A stretch of 64,000 bases of DNA, from the NCBI GenBank assembly GCA_008360955.1, contig LUCM01009108.1, forward strand, positions 284,960-348,959, in the 5' to 3' direction. Shown here piece by piece: positions 25,000 to 39,399 of the stretch. Every line of letters begins with the position of its first letter. Position 1 is the stretch's first letter. The position numbers were made by a program, and so were the translations under genes. The DNA comes from Fasciolopsis buskii (lineage: Eukaryota; Platyhelminthes; Trematoda; Plagiorchiida; Fasciolidae). Below the pieces are notes generated by a model. The model was given only the letters and a program-made list of their open reading frames with translations, was not told where the DNA came from and made no database searches.

Positions 25000-27900
25000 C
25001 GGACATGTCTCTTTCATGGTACACCACAACAGCAGCAATGAACGATATTAGGTTTCTGCCACCAAGTAGAACACGCACCGGTTCTTACAAGCATCATCCG
25101 CTTGTACCAACATGAGCAGCAAGCGAGCACCAGATGCTTCATTGGCGAGCAACGCCAAAGACCCAAGACATCCACTAGTGTCCGGTTTGTTCTGCATGGT
25201 GTGACTGGAAGCACTTCAATGGCTCTTAGGAGGCCCCTGAGGTGAAATACCGAGTGGTTGCTTCGAATTGCTTGTTTAATCGGACATTGGCCGCCCAGCT
25301 TGGATGCCATTTGTACCCTGCTCACACGCGCTCCACTCGCACACCACTGTTTAAAATATACTCAACCTGCTACCACTTCAAACTTCTGGTTGTACCGGTT
25401 GAGTGTCCGGGTTGACAGTGTTGCATTTGTTCCAAGCCGAATATCGGCGACCCGCAAATGGTCACCACAATCAAGAGCAAACAAACGTAATACGAGATCC
25501 GCGTTGAGACAAGTGGTGTTATATACTCAGTGCCTAGAGCAAACCGCGAGGTTTTCGTGGGCAGAAAATCCACAGTTTGACTTACATGCAGCAGTAACAT
25601 GATAGGAGACTAGCTGGAAATCCCTGACGACATTTCACAATGAAACTGTATGATGTGGGCAATCTAACAACACGCATGAGTCATGAGATAGTTCTCGTGT
25701 TCAAGAGCATCGAGGAATGACAAGTTGATGCGATGGAGAGAAACCACAATCGGATGAAATGAAGTAACTGCCATTTCGGATGAAACGAATATTGCCATGA
25801 GAAAATGGCGAGGACAAATAGATCATGTTCGGGGCACGGCGAAAAATGGAAAAACCGAGGGCAAATGAACTTTAATTTTTTGGGGGAAGAAAAAGCACTT
25901 GGATTCTATAAACACGAACCGCAAACAAATATGTGACGGACATGTGACTAGTGAAGTCTGTTTAGTGTTTGCAAGTGCGTATGTCGACGGCCATGGACTA
26001 TCACATGGTATGGGCAAGTTGTTTGGGTTGTCTAGGTTGACGGGACGACTGTTACAGCTAGACGTCATATAGAATAATAACGGCCGTTTCTGTAAGTTAC
26101 CGAGGACGACATTGTTTTTCTTCACAAATGACGCATTCAAGCGCGAGGAGACACAGCCCGTAGATGATTGTTTTTGTGTCCATCTGGCCTCCAAACACCA
26201 AGGTTTAGGGCAGCGAGATATGAGGCCTTGAAGTGTGTGACCGGGGCCTAGGAGCACGCTTGGATTTTAAGGATGGCATTTGAACTGCTTTACGTTGCAA
26301 CCGATAGAGTACGTGATTCGTTTGTTTCGGTGTACCGGCCACGGCTTGGCCATCATCTCAAGGCATGATAATGGTATAACCGATTGAGTACTGTTGGGCA
26401 GTGGCTGCATTGCTCAGTTGCTCGGAATGCTTTCCGTGGAGCCAAACGGTGGGCAAGGATTAAAATTTCGAGTGACAAGCAGATGACAGGCCTTAAACCG
26501 GGAGAGGGAAGGAGGCAAACGGTGTGTAATGTTTCAGCCGACGGGTAATTTAAGCAGACAGTAGAAGAGATTGGTGGCTAAACTTGTGAGGGCGCGTGGG
26601 TAATTTTGCGATGCAATAGGAGAACTTCTGTTCGGTTTTAGATGAAACCAGATGGCGGAATATTAAGATTATGGGATGAAGCCGCATATTAGGGCTCGTT
26701 TTGTGTAGTGTAGTGATACTTGTGATTTCTGGGAGAAATTCTGTGTACGCAACCTAAGTTGTGTTTATTATGCTGGCTATAGAAAGAGATTGACAAAAGT
26801 TTTACACGCCGATGGATCGCCTGTGATGATGCAGCTCAGGTGCGTTGGTAATACAAAGTCAGCCTATTACACCAATGGCCAGTTTTATGATTTCCAGCAG
26901 AACAAAGATCATCACCTAGGATTGCGTTCACATGTAAAAGGTGGTGCAATGTTATCTTGGAGGGACAGGAAAGGAAAAGACGAGGAAAATGCGCGGCGCG
27001 TGGGTCAATCACCGCAGATTACACATTGGTTGGATAAATATGGGCAGATTTGGCTATACTATCTTCGGAGTTACCGTTCCAGAGAGGTGACTGCAGGCCC
27101 ATATGCATCAAACTGAGATAAGTCAGGGCGATGCATCTAACCAGTTGTGAAGATTTATGCATCGGGACATTTGTCATTTACGTAGCTCTGCATGACATGT
27201 TAAAGGCTACACAAGTCAGTCGTTGCATCAGATGAGGATCATCTGCTCTTTCGGAGACTGAATTAAACTCGAAGACAGGTGAAAATTTGAAAGTAGTAAG
27301 AAAATACTTTACGTCCGTTCAAAATCACTTGCACTAAAGGATTAGCTGAGCCACGTGATTTTGCTATTTTTTCGAACTTAGCACATACGTATATATGCAC
27401 ATGGATTTCAAGTCGGAATGTATGTGCAACCATGGAAGTAATATTATGTAAAGATGCATATTTTCAGCTGTTTGTATGCAAGTGCGTGGATAAATCCATG
27501 TATTTATGTATAAATAAACCAAACTCGGGAGAAAATACACCAAGCCAGTCATGGTAAGCCATGACCTAATGCGACAAACTGTACCGGACCAGACGAGGCC
27601 GGATGGGCCGCAAGCACAGTGTCCATAAGGGCTAAAATACCTGAGACAATGTGCGTTTGTCAGAGCAGAACGAAGTAAACAGCACGGGCGCTAAGTGGCA
27701 AAATGATGCTCGATTAATTTTAATCAAACAGAAGACTAGTACTCCATGAGGCAGGAAAGCAGAGGAACAGAAGGATTAGCAAACGGACCAAAAACAATAG
27801 AAGGCAGATCGTCAGGCGTAAAGAAGAATTTTCGGGGATAAAAGAATTGACAAGTTGGAGCAAAAGAATATCAAAATCCGGGACTGTCAAGAAGGGCTCT

Positions 27901-30900
27901 AATTCGGACAGTTTAATCCCGATCAGATAATGAGTACAAACGGATGATCCAGCAAAGAAAAATACAAGAACGGCACGCATTAAACAGGGAATAAAACGAG
28001 AGGACAAAGAACAAACCGGGCACGCGGATGGAATAAAGCAAACTAATTGATCACAAGAAAAACGGGGTGATTACGTTGTGCATGTGCGTGTTTCAGTCAG
28101 CATGCAGATACGCACGCTGACTGAGTGGCGCTGAAAGGCAATTGTGTTTGCAAAAAAGGAAGGTCAACTGGGGCAGATCAAAAGAAGATAGAGGCGCTGT
28201 GTGACCAGAGTTAAAGAAGAGATATACAAAATCCCGGGGGATGTCAAACGGGTAAGAATAGTGCTAGATAAAACTCGTGCAAACCATTTCCAGACAGGAA
28301 AAGAAATGGGATATAATATGACACAAGTAGGAAAAACCAAATTGCCTGGTGACAGTAACAGTGGCCAGTAAGTGCCCCAAAAATTTGTCGCCTGGCACTA
28401 GTGAATCAAAACGAGATAATCGGGGAAGGCGGAAAACGAGCAGTCACATGGAGGTACGTTTGTGGGCAAGTTGAGGGTGGAATGCACATGGAACTGACAA
28501 GTTGAAATTCAGATAAGAAGTAGTGTTCAAATACAAACTCTTCAGTCTCTCAAAAATACGACTGAAAAAACCGTAAAAATAAGAATGGGCGCAGCGAATG
28601 AAGAACAGAAGAGTTCGCCTAAATCGAATAAAACCGAAAAATGAGAGCAGTATACGAGGATGAGGTTAGAAAGCTGGCGCTTACAATTTGTCATTTTACT
28701 CATAAATCGTCATTCCTAACCTTCAATGAATACAACTTAGAAGACAAAATCCAGGATCGATACGCAGACTTGATTTAGTCATTCATGTGTGCGATTATGT
28801 ATGGGAATACAGTGAAAAAATGGGCTGTTGACGGAAGTTAAGAGAGGACAAAAGAAGAAAAACAAATTTCGCTGATTCATTTGCGTATACATGAGAAGGT
28901 ATTGAAGCTGGGATTAGCGAAAAAATGAAGGATAAAGATAATAATACGGAGTTAACAAAGAGTTCACGACGGATCCCTGAACGACCCCAGAAGGAATGGG
29001 GAAAGAACAACCGGAACAGTAGACAAAATGTTGAAGGATAATAATGGTGTCAGGTGCAGCTGCATACGAAAATCTCGACGAGAAGGGGGTTGGAGTGACG
29101 GGAAGTGGGGGCCAAAATGAAATCGATGTTTAACCGGAACGTCGTCATTCGAAGCGACTTTGTGGTGAACACATTCAACTGTTAGCAAAGACGATCCTTT
29201 AGGAAATACAGATAAGCACCATGACTGGTACAGTTAACCCATCCAAAGGTAGAGGTGTGGTTGGATAAGTTATTTGAGGTAGAGCTGTCCGAGCACAACA
29301 GTTGAGTCGCTGAGTGGGGGAACGACGACAAAAATAGAATGGAGCAGATTCCTGCCGCGATGGTGTTCACCCTGGAAGGTTAACGTTACATTTTTGAAGA
29401 CAGTCGATATTCGACCGTGAATCAATATTGAAGCGAATGAAGTATTTTGGGGGTGAATGACCTAGATTATATGGCGAGACATACGAGCAAAACGGGAAAA
29501 AAGCACAGAGACGGAAGAAGTGTCATTCTGAAGACTGAAGACATCAGAAAATTCGGACCTGAGTAATGAAAAGGATAATCAAAGGATGCGAGTGGAGATG
29601 AATGAGCAAATATGCGGAAAATGGAACCAAAGTGGCGAATCCATCAATTTGGCGAAGCCATGAATTAGCTCTCCGCAGACTGCAATGCTCATTCAGAACA
29701 GGGACCTTTCAAAAAGGGAAACAGTCTGTTACCACGATGATGGACGAGTGAATATCCAGTTTTTTCGTGGTTCAGGGAAGATACATGGAAATACGTGTGA
29801 TTAAGGCGAACTTTGTTGAATAAAGCTAACTTAACACCCTTCACGATGCAGGTGGATGAGTTTGCGTGAAGAACAGAGAGGTCGCATTTCCCGAAAAATA
29901 TGGACCAGGGCTCGTTGAGTGTCGTTGTGACCGATAGGCCACTCCGGTTAACATATCGGTTCGGGGTGGAAAGATTGATGAGCCAGGACAAGAAGACTCT
30001 AACTGAGTGTCGGGTTGCTGTGGCTGATGATAGACACCAGATGTAATCGTCTGGAAGTGTTGTTGATGTTGGAGATGATGATGCTGTAGCTGTTACTGAT
30101 GTGGCTGTTGAACAGCTTGAGATAATGTAGGCGCCTCAGCAGCAACTGCGGCTACTGCAGCCATTGGAGCGGGAACTGCCAAAACCAACCAACCGGCATC
30201 CCAGCGATCACTGGTTGGAAGAAATCCATGCGTAGACACTAGTTCACCTGAATCTGCAAGCGGTGGAGCAGACATTGACGAGGTTACGATCGTTGAGTCC
30301 ACAGCAGAATCGGATGACCTTTAGACGAGGATGAGGATGACGATAGGGCGGGATGGGTTTCCACTGATGTGTGACTCAGACAGTCTCAGATGAGTCAGTT
30401 ATTGGAATGAACTTGAACAAGCTAATGTAACGGCCTTCACTGAAGCAGAAACGAGGGCAGAGGCATCATCTGCAAGTCGAAACATTTCCACGTACAGTTC
30501 CGGAAAGTAAAGGTCCGGTCTCAGAGACTTGAGATTGCTCAGAATATCATGGTGCTCCCGATTCATGGTTGTGATCGACGAAGATGATGTCCTGGATTTA
30601 CCGCCTTCACAGAGGGTATACGTGAAGGTAAGGTATCACTAGCACCAGTAGACTTATTCTCAGATCGACTAATAACAGATTTGTGGGGTGAAGAGCTTGG
30701 ACAGGAAGTTGAGTGGCCTAAGTACGGGAGATAATGGTGGTGTGAATCGTTTGATGGTGCACTTTTTGATTGGTGATGGTTAACCACGCCTGCGACTGGT
30801 TCCCGGGAGTGCTCACTGGGCACAGAGTCTATTGCAGGGAGGAGGGAGCTTATTTGAAACTACGGCATCAGGCTCTGGATTTGGCCCGTCAGGGAGAACC

Positions 30901-31100
30901 TGCACTAGGGACGTACTGGTCGGTGGGGGAGAACCGAAAACGATTGAAGCCTTGCCGACTCGAGAAGTTGTGACAGAATTCTGTGGCCATAATATATTTT
31001 TGTAGAAAGTAGTTTTATCTGTAAAGACACCTAACCCTATCGCATCCTGCGACTCATCTAACCCTATAATTCTCTGCTCTGAACCATTTACCCCGGGGAA
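25000..31100. other. 6-kb region without recognised genes; purine-skewed plus strand
   Basis: No protein family was recognised. From about 26.1 to 29.7 kb the plus strand is conspicuously rich in A and G, so minus-strand frames are Ser/Leu/Phe/Pro-rich. Minus-strand open frames at 29689-29991, 30093-30302, 30563-30823 and 30813-31160 are low-complexity Ser/Pro/His/Thr-rich (for example SNDSHHHYLPYLG) and lie in different frames. They could be a disordered, decayed coding region with a long pyrimidine-rich 3' part, or a by-product of composition. Confidence 0.4.
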
Positions 31101-31679
31101 CCCAGACCTAGGATTGAGCGGCCTCCGCTGCGTAACCCAATACAGCACCGTGGGGACCAAATGGCTTCATCCTTGCATTCTGAAAAAAGTGCTGTGGCTT
31201 TTACTGTTCTGTTCTAGCTTGCTTCGACAGCGGCACCTACTCTTAAATGCGGAAAAATCAAATGTGGCACCCGACGATAAATGGTCAGAAGGCAACTTTT
31301 CCGTTTGTCCGGCCTAAATAAACGCCAACGTTTCATCAATCGCCTAGAACTTTTGATAGATGATAACAGATATGTCACCACGTTATTTCACAATGCGCTT
31401 AGCCATAATTTTCTCATAAAAGAGCGTACTATCCCACTCAGAGTGGATCGCTGCTTGGTGTTCTGATTCAGCCTGGACAATCAAATATCATTCATTTGTC
31501 ATCAGAAAATTTCCGGTGAACCAAATTGATCCAATCTCAGATAACCCCAAAATCCTGCCCAAGGATATCGTGGAAAGACTTCATCGGGCCATAAGACAAG
31601 TATGTCCGCTCGCGGCGAGAGCACGGTATGCGAACACTGCATTCTGGACACTACCGTCAACTGCGGTGATCGAAACGGT

Positions 31680-33520
31680 CAAGTTCGCCAGCCTAAATTT
31701 GCAAGGTCATTCTCGTCTCCCTCGGCCTTCCTGAGAGCATGCTTTTAAGGTATTCCTGCTTCAGGCTCGGGACATCACGGGAGGCTTATCGCTGTCGTTC
31801 ATTCATTTTTACATCAGACCGGTCAGGTGGATTTTTGATCTTTTCAAATCTCTCTCACAAAATCCCTTCGAGAAACCCCACTAAGTTTTACCAATGCGAC
31901 TTCATTCGTAGAGAAATCTCTTGAAAACTCAAACAGAAGGGGCTGCAGAGCGCCAGGGGTTAGCTGTTTTCAAACGCGTCCTAGCATCCATTTAGACATC
32001 ACACTTCAAACTCGGTCACCAGCGGCCAAATTCGCAATTATGGAAAACCTTCCCCTCAAATTTTAGTCTGAGTAACTTAGCGCAACGAATTCGTAGCTGT
32101 TTTATTTGTATTGGCGGTTTTCACTCTTTTTGCTCAGCTTCTGTTTTCACAACTCGTACTTCCATTTGTGGGACAGTAGTTCAAAAATGGGTCGCCATGA
32201 CTTAGTCTTATACCCGAGAGGTACTTTAGCGGTTCAAACCATTTTCACGAAAGAATTATTGAGCTCTCTTTCCGATTTGTATTCCTTTATCTTGTCGACT
32301 GCGGCCGGAGTCCTGATTTCTTGAAATATTATGCAGGTCCCAATCTAATAAAACCTGAAAACTTCCTAATCCATAATGCGCCTTGATGCTTAACCTGATT
32401 TTCTGCTGGAAGTGGCTAAACCCATTCTCTTAAGATAGGGCAGTTACAAGGCCAACAGAAGTCAACAATCGTAGGCCTTTCTTCTAAAAGAGACTCGCGA
32501 TTCAACTTTCAGCTGCCGCTCGCTCAGCCTAAAGCGCGCCATATGTAGGTCTATGAAAGGGATAGCCGCATGCGTGCAAAGTAATCTGGTTTACATTCGG
32601 CCTTCGTGTTCTGAGCAACAGAACGCCTTCCCGACATGTCTTGCAAGATCAATCTCCTTTCGGCCCGCAAACGGTGGGGACCTTATAATCCCGGTGTATA
32701 CCCGAGGAAATCGTGTCCAATAATTTCACTTAAGCTTTCGACACAGCACCTTATGTTTTTGCTGCCTCAGAAGTCCCTGGCCTTTGGGTTCAGAAGACCA
32801 CTGTCTCAATAGATTGGAGGCTTCTTTGTTGGGAGGGTGTTTTCCTTGAGAATCTCGCAGCCGGAGAAAAAACAGCGCTCCGCTCAAAGGTCCTCCACTC
32901 TTCTTGGCTGACGTCAGTGTCATGCGGTTCCCGCTGGTGTGCCCTAGTCAACTGCGCGCCAACGACCTAAAAAAGTGATGAGCCATTCAGTGTCCCGAAA
33001 ACCAGAATATCTATCAGGCTGGTCTCGGCAATTTGATACAGCTGGCACTGCTCTGAAACCTCTTAGCCGGCATCTTCAAACAAGCATACATGATGTTTGG
33101 TTTCATCTCGCTGCCCAGAAGTGCGCTGGCTGCGATATTAGTTTGCGGCCAGTAGCGTCTCAGCCAGGCCTTGGTGCAGCTTTAACCATGTCACCGAAAA
33201 CTCAAAAATGGCAGGCAGGCCGTGTACATTGTGGGGGAGCATGCTCAAGGATGTCATGAATTTCTATCTTCGCCCGTCTAACCATTCATCCAGGACAGTC
33301 CATGCAACTTATGCCCGAACAGTTTTTGAATATGGCCGTCCTGCTCTACCCTGCATGCTTGTAGAGGTGGCCAAGCTCGAATGCCTGCAACTGTTTTTCA
33401 CAGGGCTGGATGTGGAACTCCGTGGGGTGAACCAACGTTCGGTTCCAGGTCATGCGCTGGCTCTTGACGAGGTCGGTTTTGGAGCAACAAGTTTCTGCTG
33501 TAAGGTATAATCCATGGCTT
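31680..33520 (+). pseudogene. CR1-like non-LTR retrotransposon remnant 1
   Basis: Heavily decayed plus-strand element. The clearest part is the C-terminal region at 33230-33510, matching the TYARTVFEYGRPALPCMLVE type block (cf. Y-RP-LEYG-PAW in CR1 reverse transcriptases). Upstream pieces (ASLNLQGHSR near 31695; a DLFKSLSQNP linker-like block near 31840) are weaker. The 5' limit is uncertain. Confidence 0.6.
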
Positions 33521-36500
33521 GATGTTGTTCATGGCTGAATGGATTATTTTTTAGATTGGGGCTCCCGAGAGTTTTGTTGTCTGCATATGCGGCAAGACTA
33601 CCGGGAAGTGTTTTGCGTCGGTCGTCGATAAAGACTAAAATGTAAAGGGGACCAGTACCGACATTTCTACAGTGGCAGCGGCTGGCAATGGCTGAAACCA
33701 AGCGTTTCTTTCATTTATCCTGAAGGATTGGTTGAGTCAATTGCACAAATCTCTGAAGTATAGCGAGAAGTGGAATGCGAAAAAGCCTGTCAAAGTCCTC
33801 TGCAAAGTCCACAAAGACCGCACAGGAAAACCGACCATCGTCAGACCTTTTTGTTGAGCTGCCCACGGCTGCTTAGCCTCAATGACCGATGTCAAGCAAA
33901 CGGGTTTCAGCTGACCTTCATAAAATTGGCTGCAACGGCTTTCTGCTTGTGTCAGTCTGGGAGAGCTCTACCGTAGGCAAGTTGCTGGAACAGGGTGGTG
34001 CAAAAATTCATTGTCTTAATCGCCGTCCTCTCCAGGATACGAGGGCGGATAAAGTTGGGTTCGCGGAGCATTTTGCATTTAGGGTCCGGAAGTTTTGAAT
34101 TACTGCACCGCCAGAACAAAATTTACGCACATTAAGGTTTGACCGTTTGCTGTATTTGCACGGGTTTGACCCATAATAATAGAAATAATAATGTATATTT
34201 CTCGGTTTGCAAGATGCATGCGCAAGGCAAGATCAAGTTTTTACATAGATAATGCACAGGAAATACGGACTATATAAACCGAAGGGAGAGGGGATGAGAG
34301 CGACCTTAGTGTAATTTGAAAGATTTGTTTGTTTTGTATATTTCTCAACATACAAGCGTCATGCGCAAGGTAAGATCAAAATTGGGCAAAAAAGGCACAG
34401 TGCAGACACAGAAAACGGAAACCAAATATACAATGCAATGTGGTTTTACTCACAAGATCATGACAAGCAATGAGGTTTCCCGTGCAAGGAACTTTAAATC
34501 AAAGCCAGAAATTGGTTCGCAAAGATTTTTCTGTGGCTGATTACTACTCATGTACTGCGAGTGATCCTATGTTTCAATGCAGCAAGGTGCGTATCGCGGG
34601 CGCAGAATATGGCTGGAGGGCAATGGCTGTCGCCGCCTGTTGGCCGGGATACTCGATAATCAAGAGAGTTAAATGGTGGAGATAAGTAATAGTATGGATG
34701 TGACAACGGAATAGAGATGAGTGAAAACCAGACTGGATATCAAAAAGGCAGTATAAAACTTGAAAATTCTGAAAGCGCAGTCCGTTAAGGAAGGAAAGCG
34801 GCGACAATCGATGGGAGTTGTGCGATCGTAATACCAATATGTGGGTTTGTTTCGAGCAATTTGAGTTCATAAATTTCGGTACGGTCTAGAGGTGGTGGCG
34901 TTGGAAGTGAAAGAAAACCGAAGTCAAATGATGCGACGTCTCGTGGACTCGTGTGAAGAACTGTTACCAGGAGCATCGGACTATTGCCAAATTCCGCAGA
35001 TCACAATAGCGGTCGATGAAAACTGACGGACCTCAGCTGTTTTCGAATGTCGAGATGCATTTTGAATGTCAATATATATCAGATGCCAATAAAAATACTA
35101 TCCATTGGTGAGTCTATTTTGTATGGATTTGTTGGAATAATTTTGGGAAGAAGCAAGAGGAAGCCAGTACAAAATGGTGTACGTGAACTTTTGAGCTACA
35201 GTGCAGTTTACCACAACAGTGCTAATGGGTGGGGCTGAGAGAGTGCTGGCCACCCAGTGTGAAAAACACCGTTTGAGGGTGAACGCAGGAGGTGTAATCC
35301 GCCAACCTAGTTTCACCCGCACACCGCTGCAGCCAAGCTGCTCGCCTGATGTGCGCCGGCCAAAGCGGTGAATATGACCGCGCCCCGCACTATTGTGGTA
35401 ACGCCGGCGTACTCGTGGTGTGGTGAAAGGAATTCGGGCATGGTATGTTAAGGGACACATCGTCTTTCCAGGATCGGATAATCGCCAGAGCATGGGGTAA
35501 GTGTTTCCATCCAAACAGGACTATAAGGCCTGGAGGAGAGAAAAAAGACAGACGACAATCTGGCCTAGCTGCCGGCTGCAGATTAAGAAGTGATCGATCT
35601 TACAGGCAGCTCAGAGAAAGAAGTTACTAGGGCGCATAGTACAATTCAAAATATATGGATGGTGGCTGAGGAATCCGGGTTTTCTTTTTTCATATACATA
35701 TATATATTTAAATAGGTGGGCTGGCTAATCTAATGCGCGAATCGTCTGGGATATGAGTAAGCAGAATGAACCGGTATTTGGTAGGATCGTCTGCACTATG
35801 AGTAAACAGGATAATCCGGTATTTAATATGACGGCCAGGGAATAACCGCTGCTGACATAAATAATGATCGAGCTACAAAGATAGATGCATAGGGATTGAC
35901 TAAATTCCACTTGGAATTCAAGGATTATATTTCACTCTGGGAGGCCGTGCCTTTCGAACCAAGAAATAATCGGGGCCAATGGGTATGGTTGATGTAAACG
36001 GTCGCTATGGTGAGAAAGGATACCACATAGGACTCTATATTCGCGGCGATAGTTTGAAGTCTGAATTGGCCAAAATGGACAGATATCGATGAGGCATGAG
36101 AAAGAAAGAATCCAAGATGTTTGCTTTATTTCGTCTGGAGGGTACCGTTCGGGTTTACCAGAAACGAGGTGATTTCTATGGGCCAGTCATTTGCATGAAG
36201 AGAAGAGTTAGTGAAAAGTAAGTGCGAAGGTTATAGTGGATGTTTTTTAGAAGACGGTTGCAGGTTATGGTTGCCACACCGTGTTGGCGACGGTTTCGGA
36301 ATTAGTAAGGTGAGTGGGTTGGAGAGTGTTATGGGTGAGCTACCCTATACGCAGTTAGAACGATGAGTTTATGGATATGAAGCCGGACTATTGAGAGATA
36401 GATACCATTTGTCAGGCGGAGGAACGGTGAGATGCATCCGACCTGGAACTGCACGTAACTAAATAGCATGCACTTTTGTCGGAGCTCTGTTTGAAGTGGA

Positions 36501-37270
36501 AGAGACTAGGTTGGTTCCTAATGACATTAGTAAGGAGATTTACTTTCTTTTCCGCAATGAATGAAAAGGTGACATCAATGCGTTTTTCAGAAGCCCCATT
36601 TAGTTTCATATACTCCATCCTGAAGTGAGTATGGGTGGTATAGATTAATGAGAAAGGGTACAGTAACTACTTTACTTCGTTTCTAAATGCAATAGATAAT
36701 GGTGCCAGAATGCGCAGTTGATGGGGGAGTTTATTTCATAGTAATGAATATCGAACAATAAAGTTGGTACTAACGGAAGTCTTTGAAACAGGGAGAGTTA
36801 TAATGGAATCCGCATATCGGAGGGAGTACAGGAGTGAGTTCAGGACCACCTTAGACCAGGTGCTTTATCGTGCACAGCAACAATTTCCTTTACTTTGCAC
36901 CATTACCGTCGCATGCTTTGGGTTTGCCAATGCCTGCGCACTGAGTAGCTTTGTTATCTGACAGACTGACAAGCCTGGCCTCGAACTTCGTTCAAACAAG
37001 AAGCTGTAAGCCACTCGCGTATAGGCCCCCGTGGTTTTAACGGGAGCTGCTATCATTGTCAAACGGCAGAAACCGGGAGTGGCGGGCTTTCTGCAAATGA
37101 CGAGCGGGGCAAGATAAGCGCAAATTCTTTTGGATTGCGCACATATCGACAGAGCCAGATAAAGGAAACATTTAAAAAGATACTCCGGAAACTGTGTCAG
37201 CGAACACCCCCAAAGTGTTGTTTGCTTGTATTTGGAAAATGACTAGGAAAAATTTCACCGTGTTAGTGCT
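33521..37270. other. 3.7-kb stretch without recognised features
   Basis: Only short frames and a small TA repeat near 35693-35709. The overall context (flanked by CR1 remnants) suggests old repeat sequence, but I could not assign it. Confidence 0.4.
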
Positions 37271-38590
37271 TCAGTTTAGTGCACCTCTGGATTAAACATA
37301 TACGAAGAATGTGGAGCTTTTTGCCGTGCAGTATTCTTCCGTCTACTTTCTGGAGTCGTCAGTACGCTCACAGCGGTCAAGTGGTTTGCCATGCTTAATT
37401 TCGGAAGGCTTCACTCCGGATGAGGTACCGCAGACGCCTAAACTTGTGAAACCATATCAGCCCCTTGGTCCTGACTCACTGCCTCAATGGTCTCGAGGGA
37501 ACCAGGGCCAGGGACTGCTCCAACTCCCACTGAGCTACCGAACCAGTCGTCGTCAATGACCAGGCTGCATGGTGGATAAAAAACTGCAGTCATATGTCCC
37601 CTTTTAGGAATGGCACCACAGGTTACCTTATCAGTTAACCCTATTTCTAGATTCTCCAGTATTTTGGACAAGTCTGTCTTGCGAGTGGTTGGCAACGGGC
37701 TGAGGAATCATCTACCGACGAAAGTTACTTTATCCCGGGCAACACGGACTTCGTCCAGGTTGGCCATATATCCCGAAATTTCTGCTGACTAGAGAAAGCT
37801 GGGGTCCGCTGAGGCCGTCGGCCACTACCAAGGACGCCCTATTCGTTGAATTAATTCAGGCGCTTAATGAGGTCTTACATGGCTGCTTATTAAAGAAGCT
37901 CAAGGCGCCAGAATTCGGAGGCCATTGCTGGGCTGGGTCGGGGTTTCCCTGCTCGAAGGCCTTTCTCTAGAGTGCACCATTTACCTCTCAGTGTTGCGCA
38001 CTCACGAACGGTGCCACTCCATTTTCGATTCTAGGGCCGTTGTTGTTCATCGTTCACGTGAGTGACATTCCGACATCGTTTGAGCCTATATCCCTATTTC
38101 GTGCTGACAACGTGAAACTGTGGTGCAATATTCGGTCTGAAGTGGACGCTGAGATTCTGCAGACTGACCAGGCGGAACTGGAGCGTCAAGCGGTAATATG
38201 GTGTACACCAGCCAATTTCACCAATCGTGAACATGTGTGAACTGGGCACGAAAGCAAAACGGCGAGCAGATTCTCAGTTATCGGTGGGTACAGAAAGGGA
38301 TTTTGAGTTTATGAGTTTTTGTTCGATGAAACCTTTGATCCTGGCCGTGAGTCTGTCAGACGTACACCGACAGCTTGCCCAGCATTTGTCCAACGAAGCC
38401 TCAGTAAACTGCATGCATCCCTCGTTCGGCCGGGGCTGGAACACGGCGTGCCTGCAGTTGTTCTCTGCAGTACTCCTGAAAGGTTGAATCTAAAGCTGTT
38501 GATGGGCTTCGTAAAATCAGCTTTGAAAACCGGTTTTGACTGCTTAAACTGTATCTCCATAGCTTTCTGAGACCACGTGGGATCTAAACT
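37270..38590 (+). pseudogene. CR1-like non-LTR retrotransposon remnant 2 (RT C-terminal half)
   Basis: Plus-strand pieces in several frames: a QHGLRPGWPYIPKFLLTRE block near 37730-37790 (cf. QHGF-GRSC-TNLL), GPLLFIVHVSDIPTSFEP from 38033, the catalytic-loop equivalent RADN at 38100-38111 where active elements have F/YADD, a MCELGTKAKRRADSQL block, and LHASLVRPGLEHGVPA near 38410. The mutated catalytic motif and frameshifts show it is dead. Confidence 0.8.
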
Positions 38591-39399
38591 TCATCTAGAA
38601 TCTTCGAGGTAAAATGGAACCACAGCCGAAATGCACTTCCCCACTATGCCAGTGATCAGACGTGCGGCCACTAGCCTGAGCTCAGGTAAGTGGGGTTCAT
38701 GGGGCTTAAAATTCAGTCAAGAGGCTAGAAGTTGAGACGAAATTAAATCACCAGAGAAACGCAGTCATAAAAGGCTTAGATGAACCTTGCTTTCAGCAGG
38801 CTTCTCAGATTAATGAAGGATTTCGGCCGAAGGTAGCAGACCTACTGAGGCAAATGGGGATGCCAACGCATGCTCTGCTAAATAGTGTTCCGGTTGGAGA
38901 CTTGACTCCAAGCGAGCTGGAGATTACAGTCCACGATTTCCGGTAGAATGTGGGAACACCTAATATCGTTACACCATAACCCCAGCAGAGAAAGTTCGTC
39001 AAGTCATCAACTGAGGGGTTGTGACGACGAACTTTAACCAAAGATTCACATAAAAGGCAGAAGGTATAGGTAATTTTACAGGAAAGTCTTGACCCCAATC
39101 CTCCATGCCAGTAGGCGCTACTCCCAGATGTCACCGGACACGGGACCTCGCGAAGCATCCGGGACGCCATGGAACATATTGGTCTACATGTAATTGCCGT
39201 TAGATAGTGGCATGTTGCTGCACCTGAGTACAACAGGCGACAGATCCACCTCACAGACAACGGAAGAGCCGAGAAACGGGAGCTGCACTTGGATGTCGAG
39301 CCCAAATGTATAGGAGCAGAGGTTCCAAGAAGAAACCGTAAGCTGTGTGCTGGGATGGACTTCCTTTGCAAGAATGTCTGCAAAATTGGGAACAAATAG

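Noticed and set aside
35270..35480. Fifth copy of the LTR-like repeat
   Set aside because: Only loose GC-rich similarity; the ordered blocks of copies A-D are absent.
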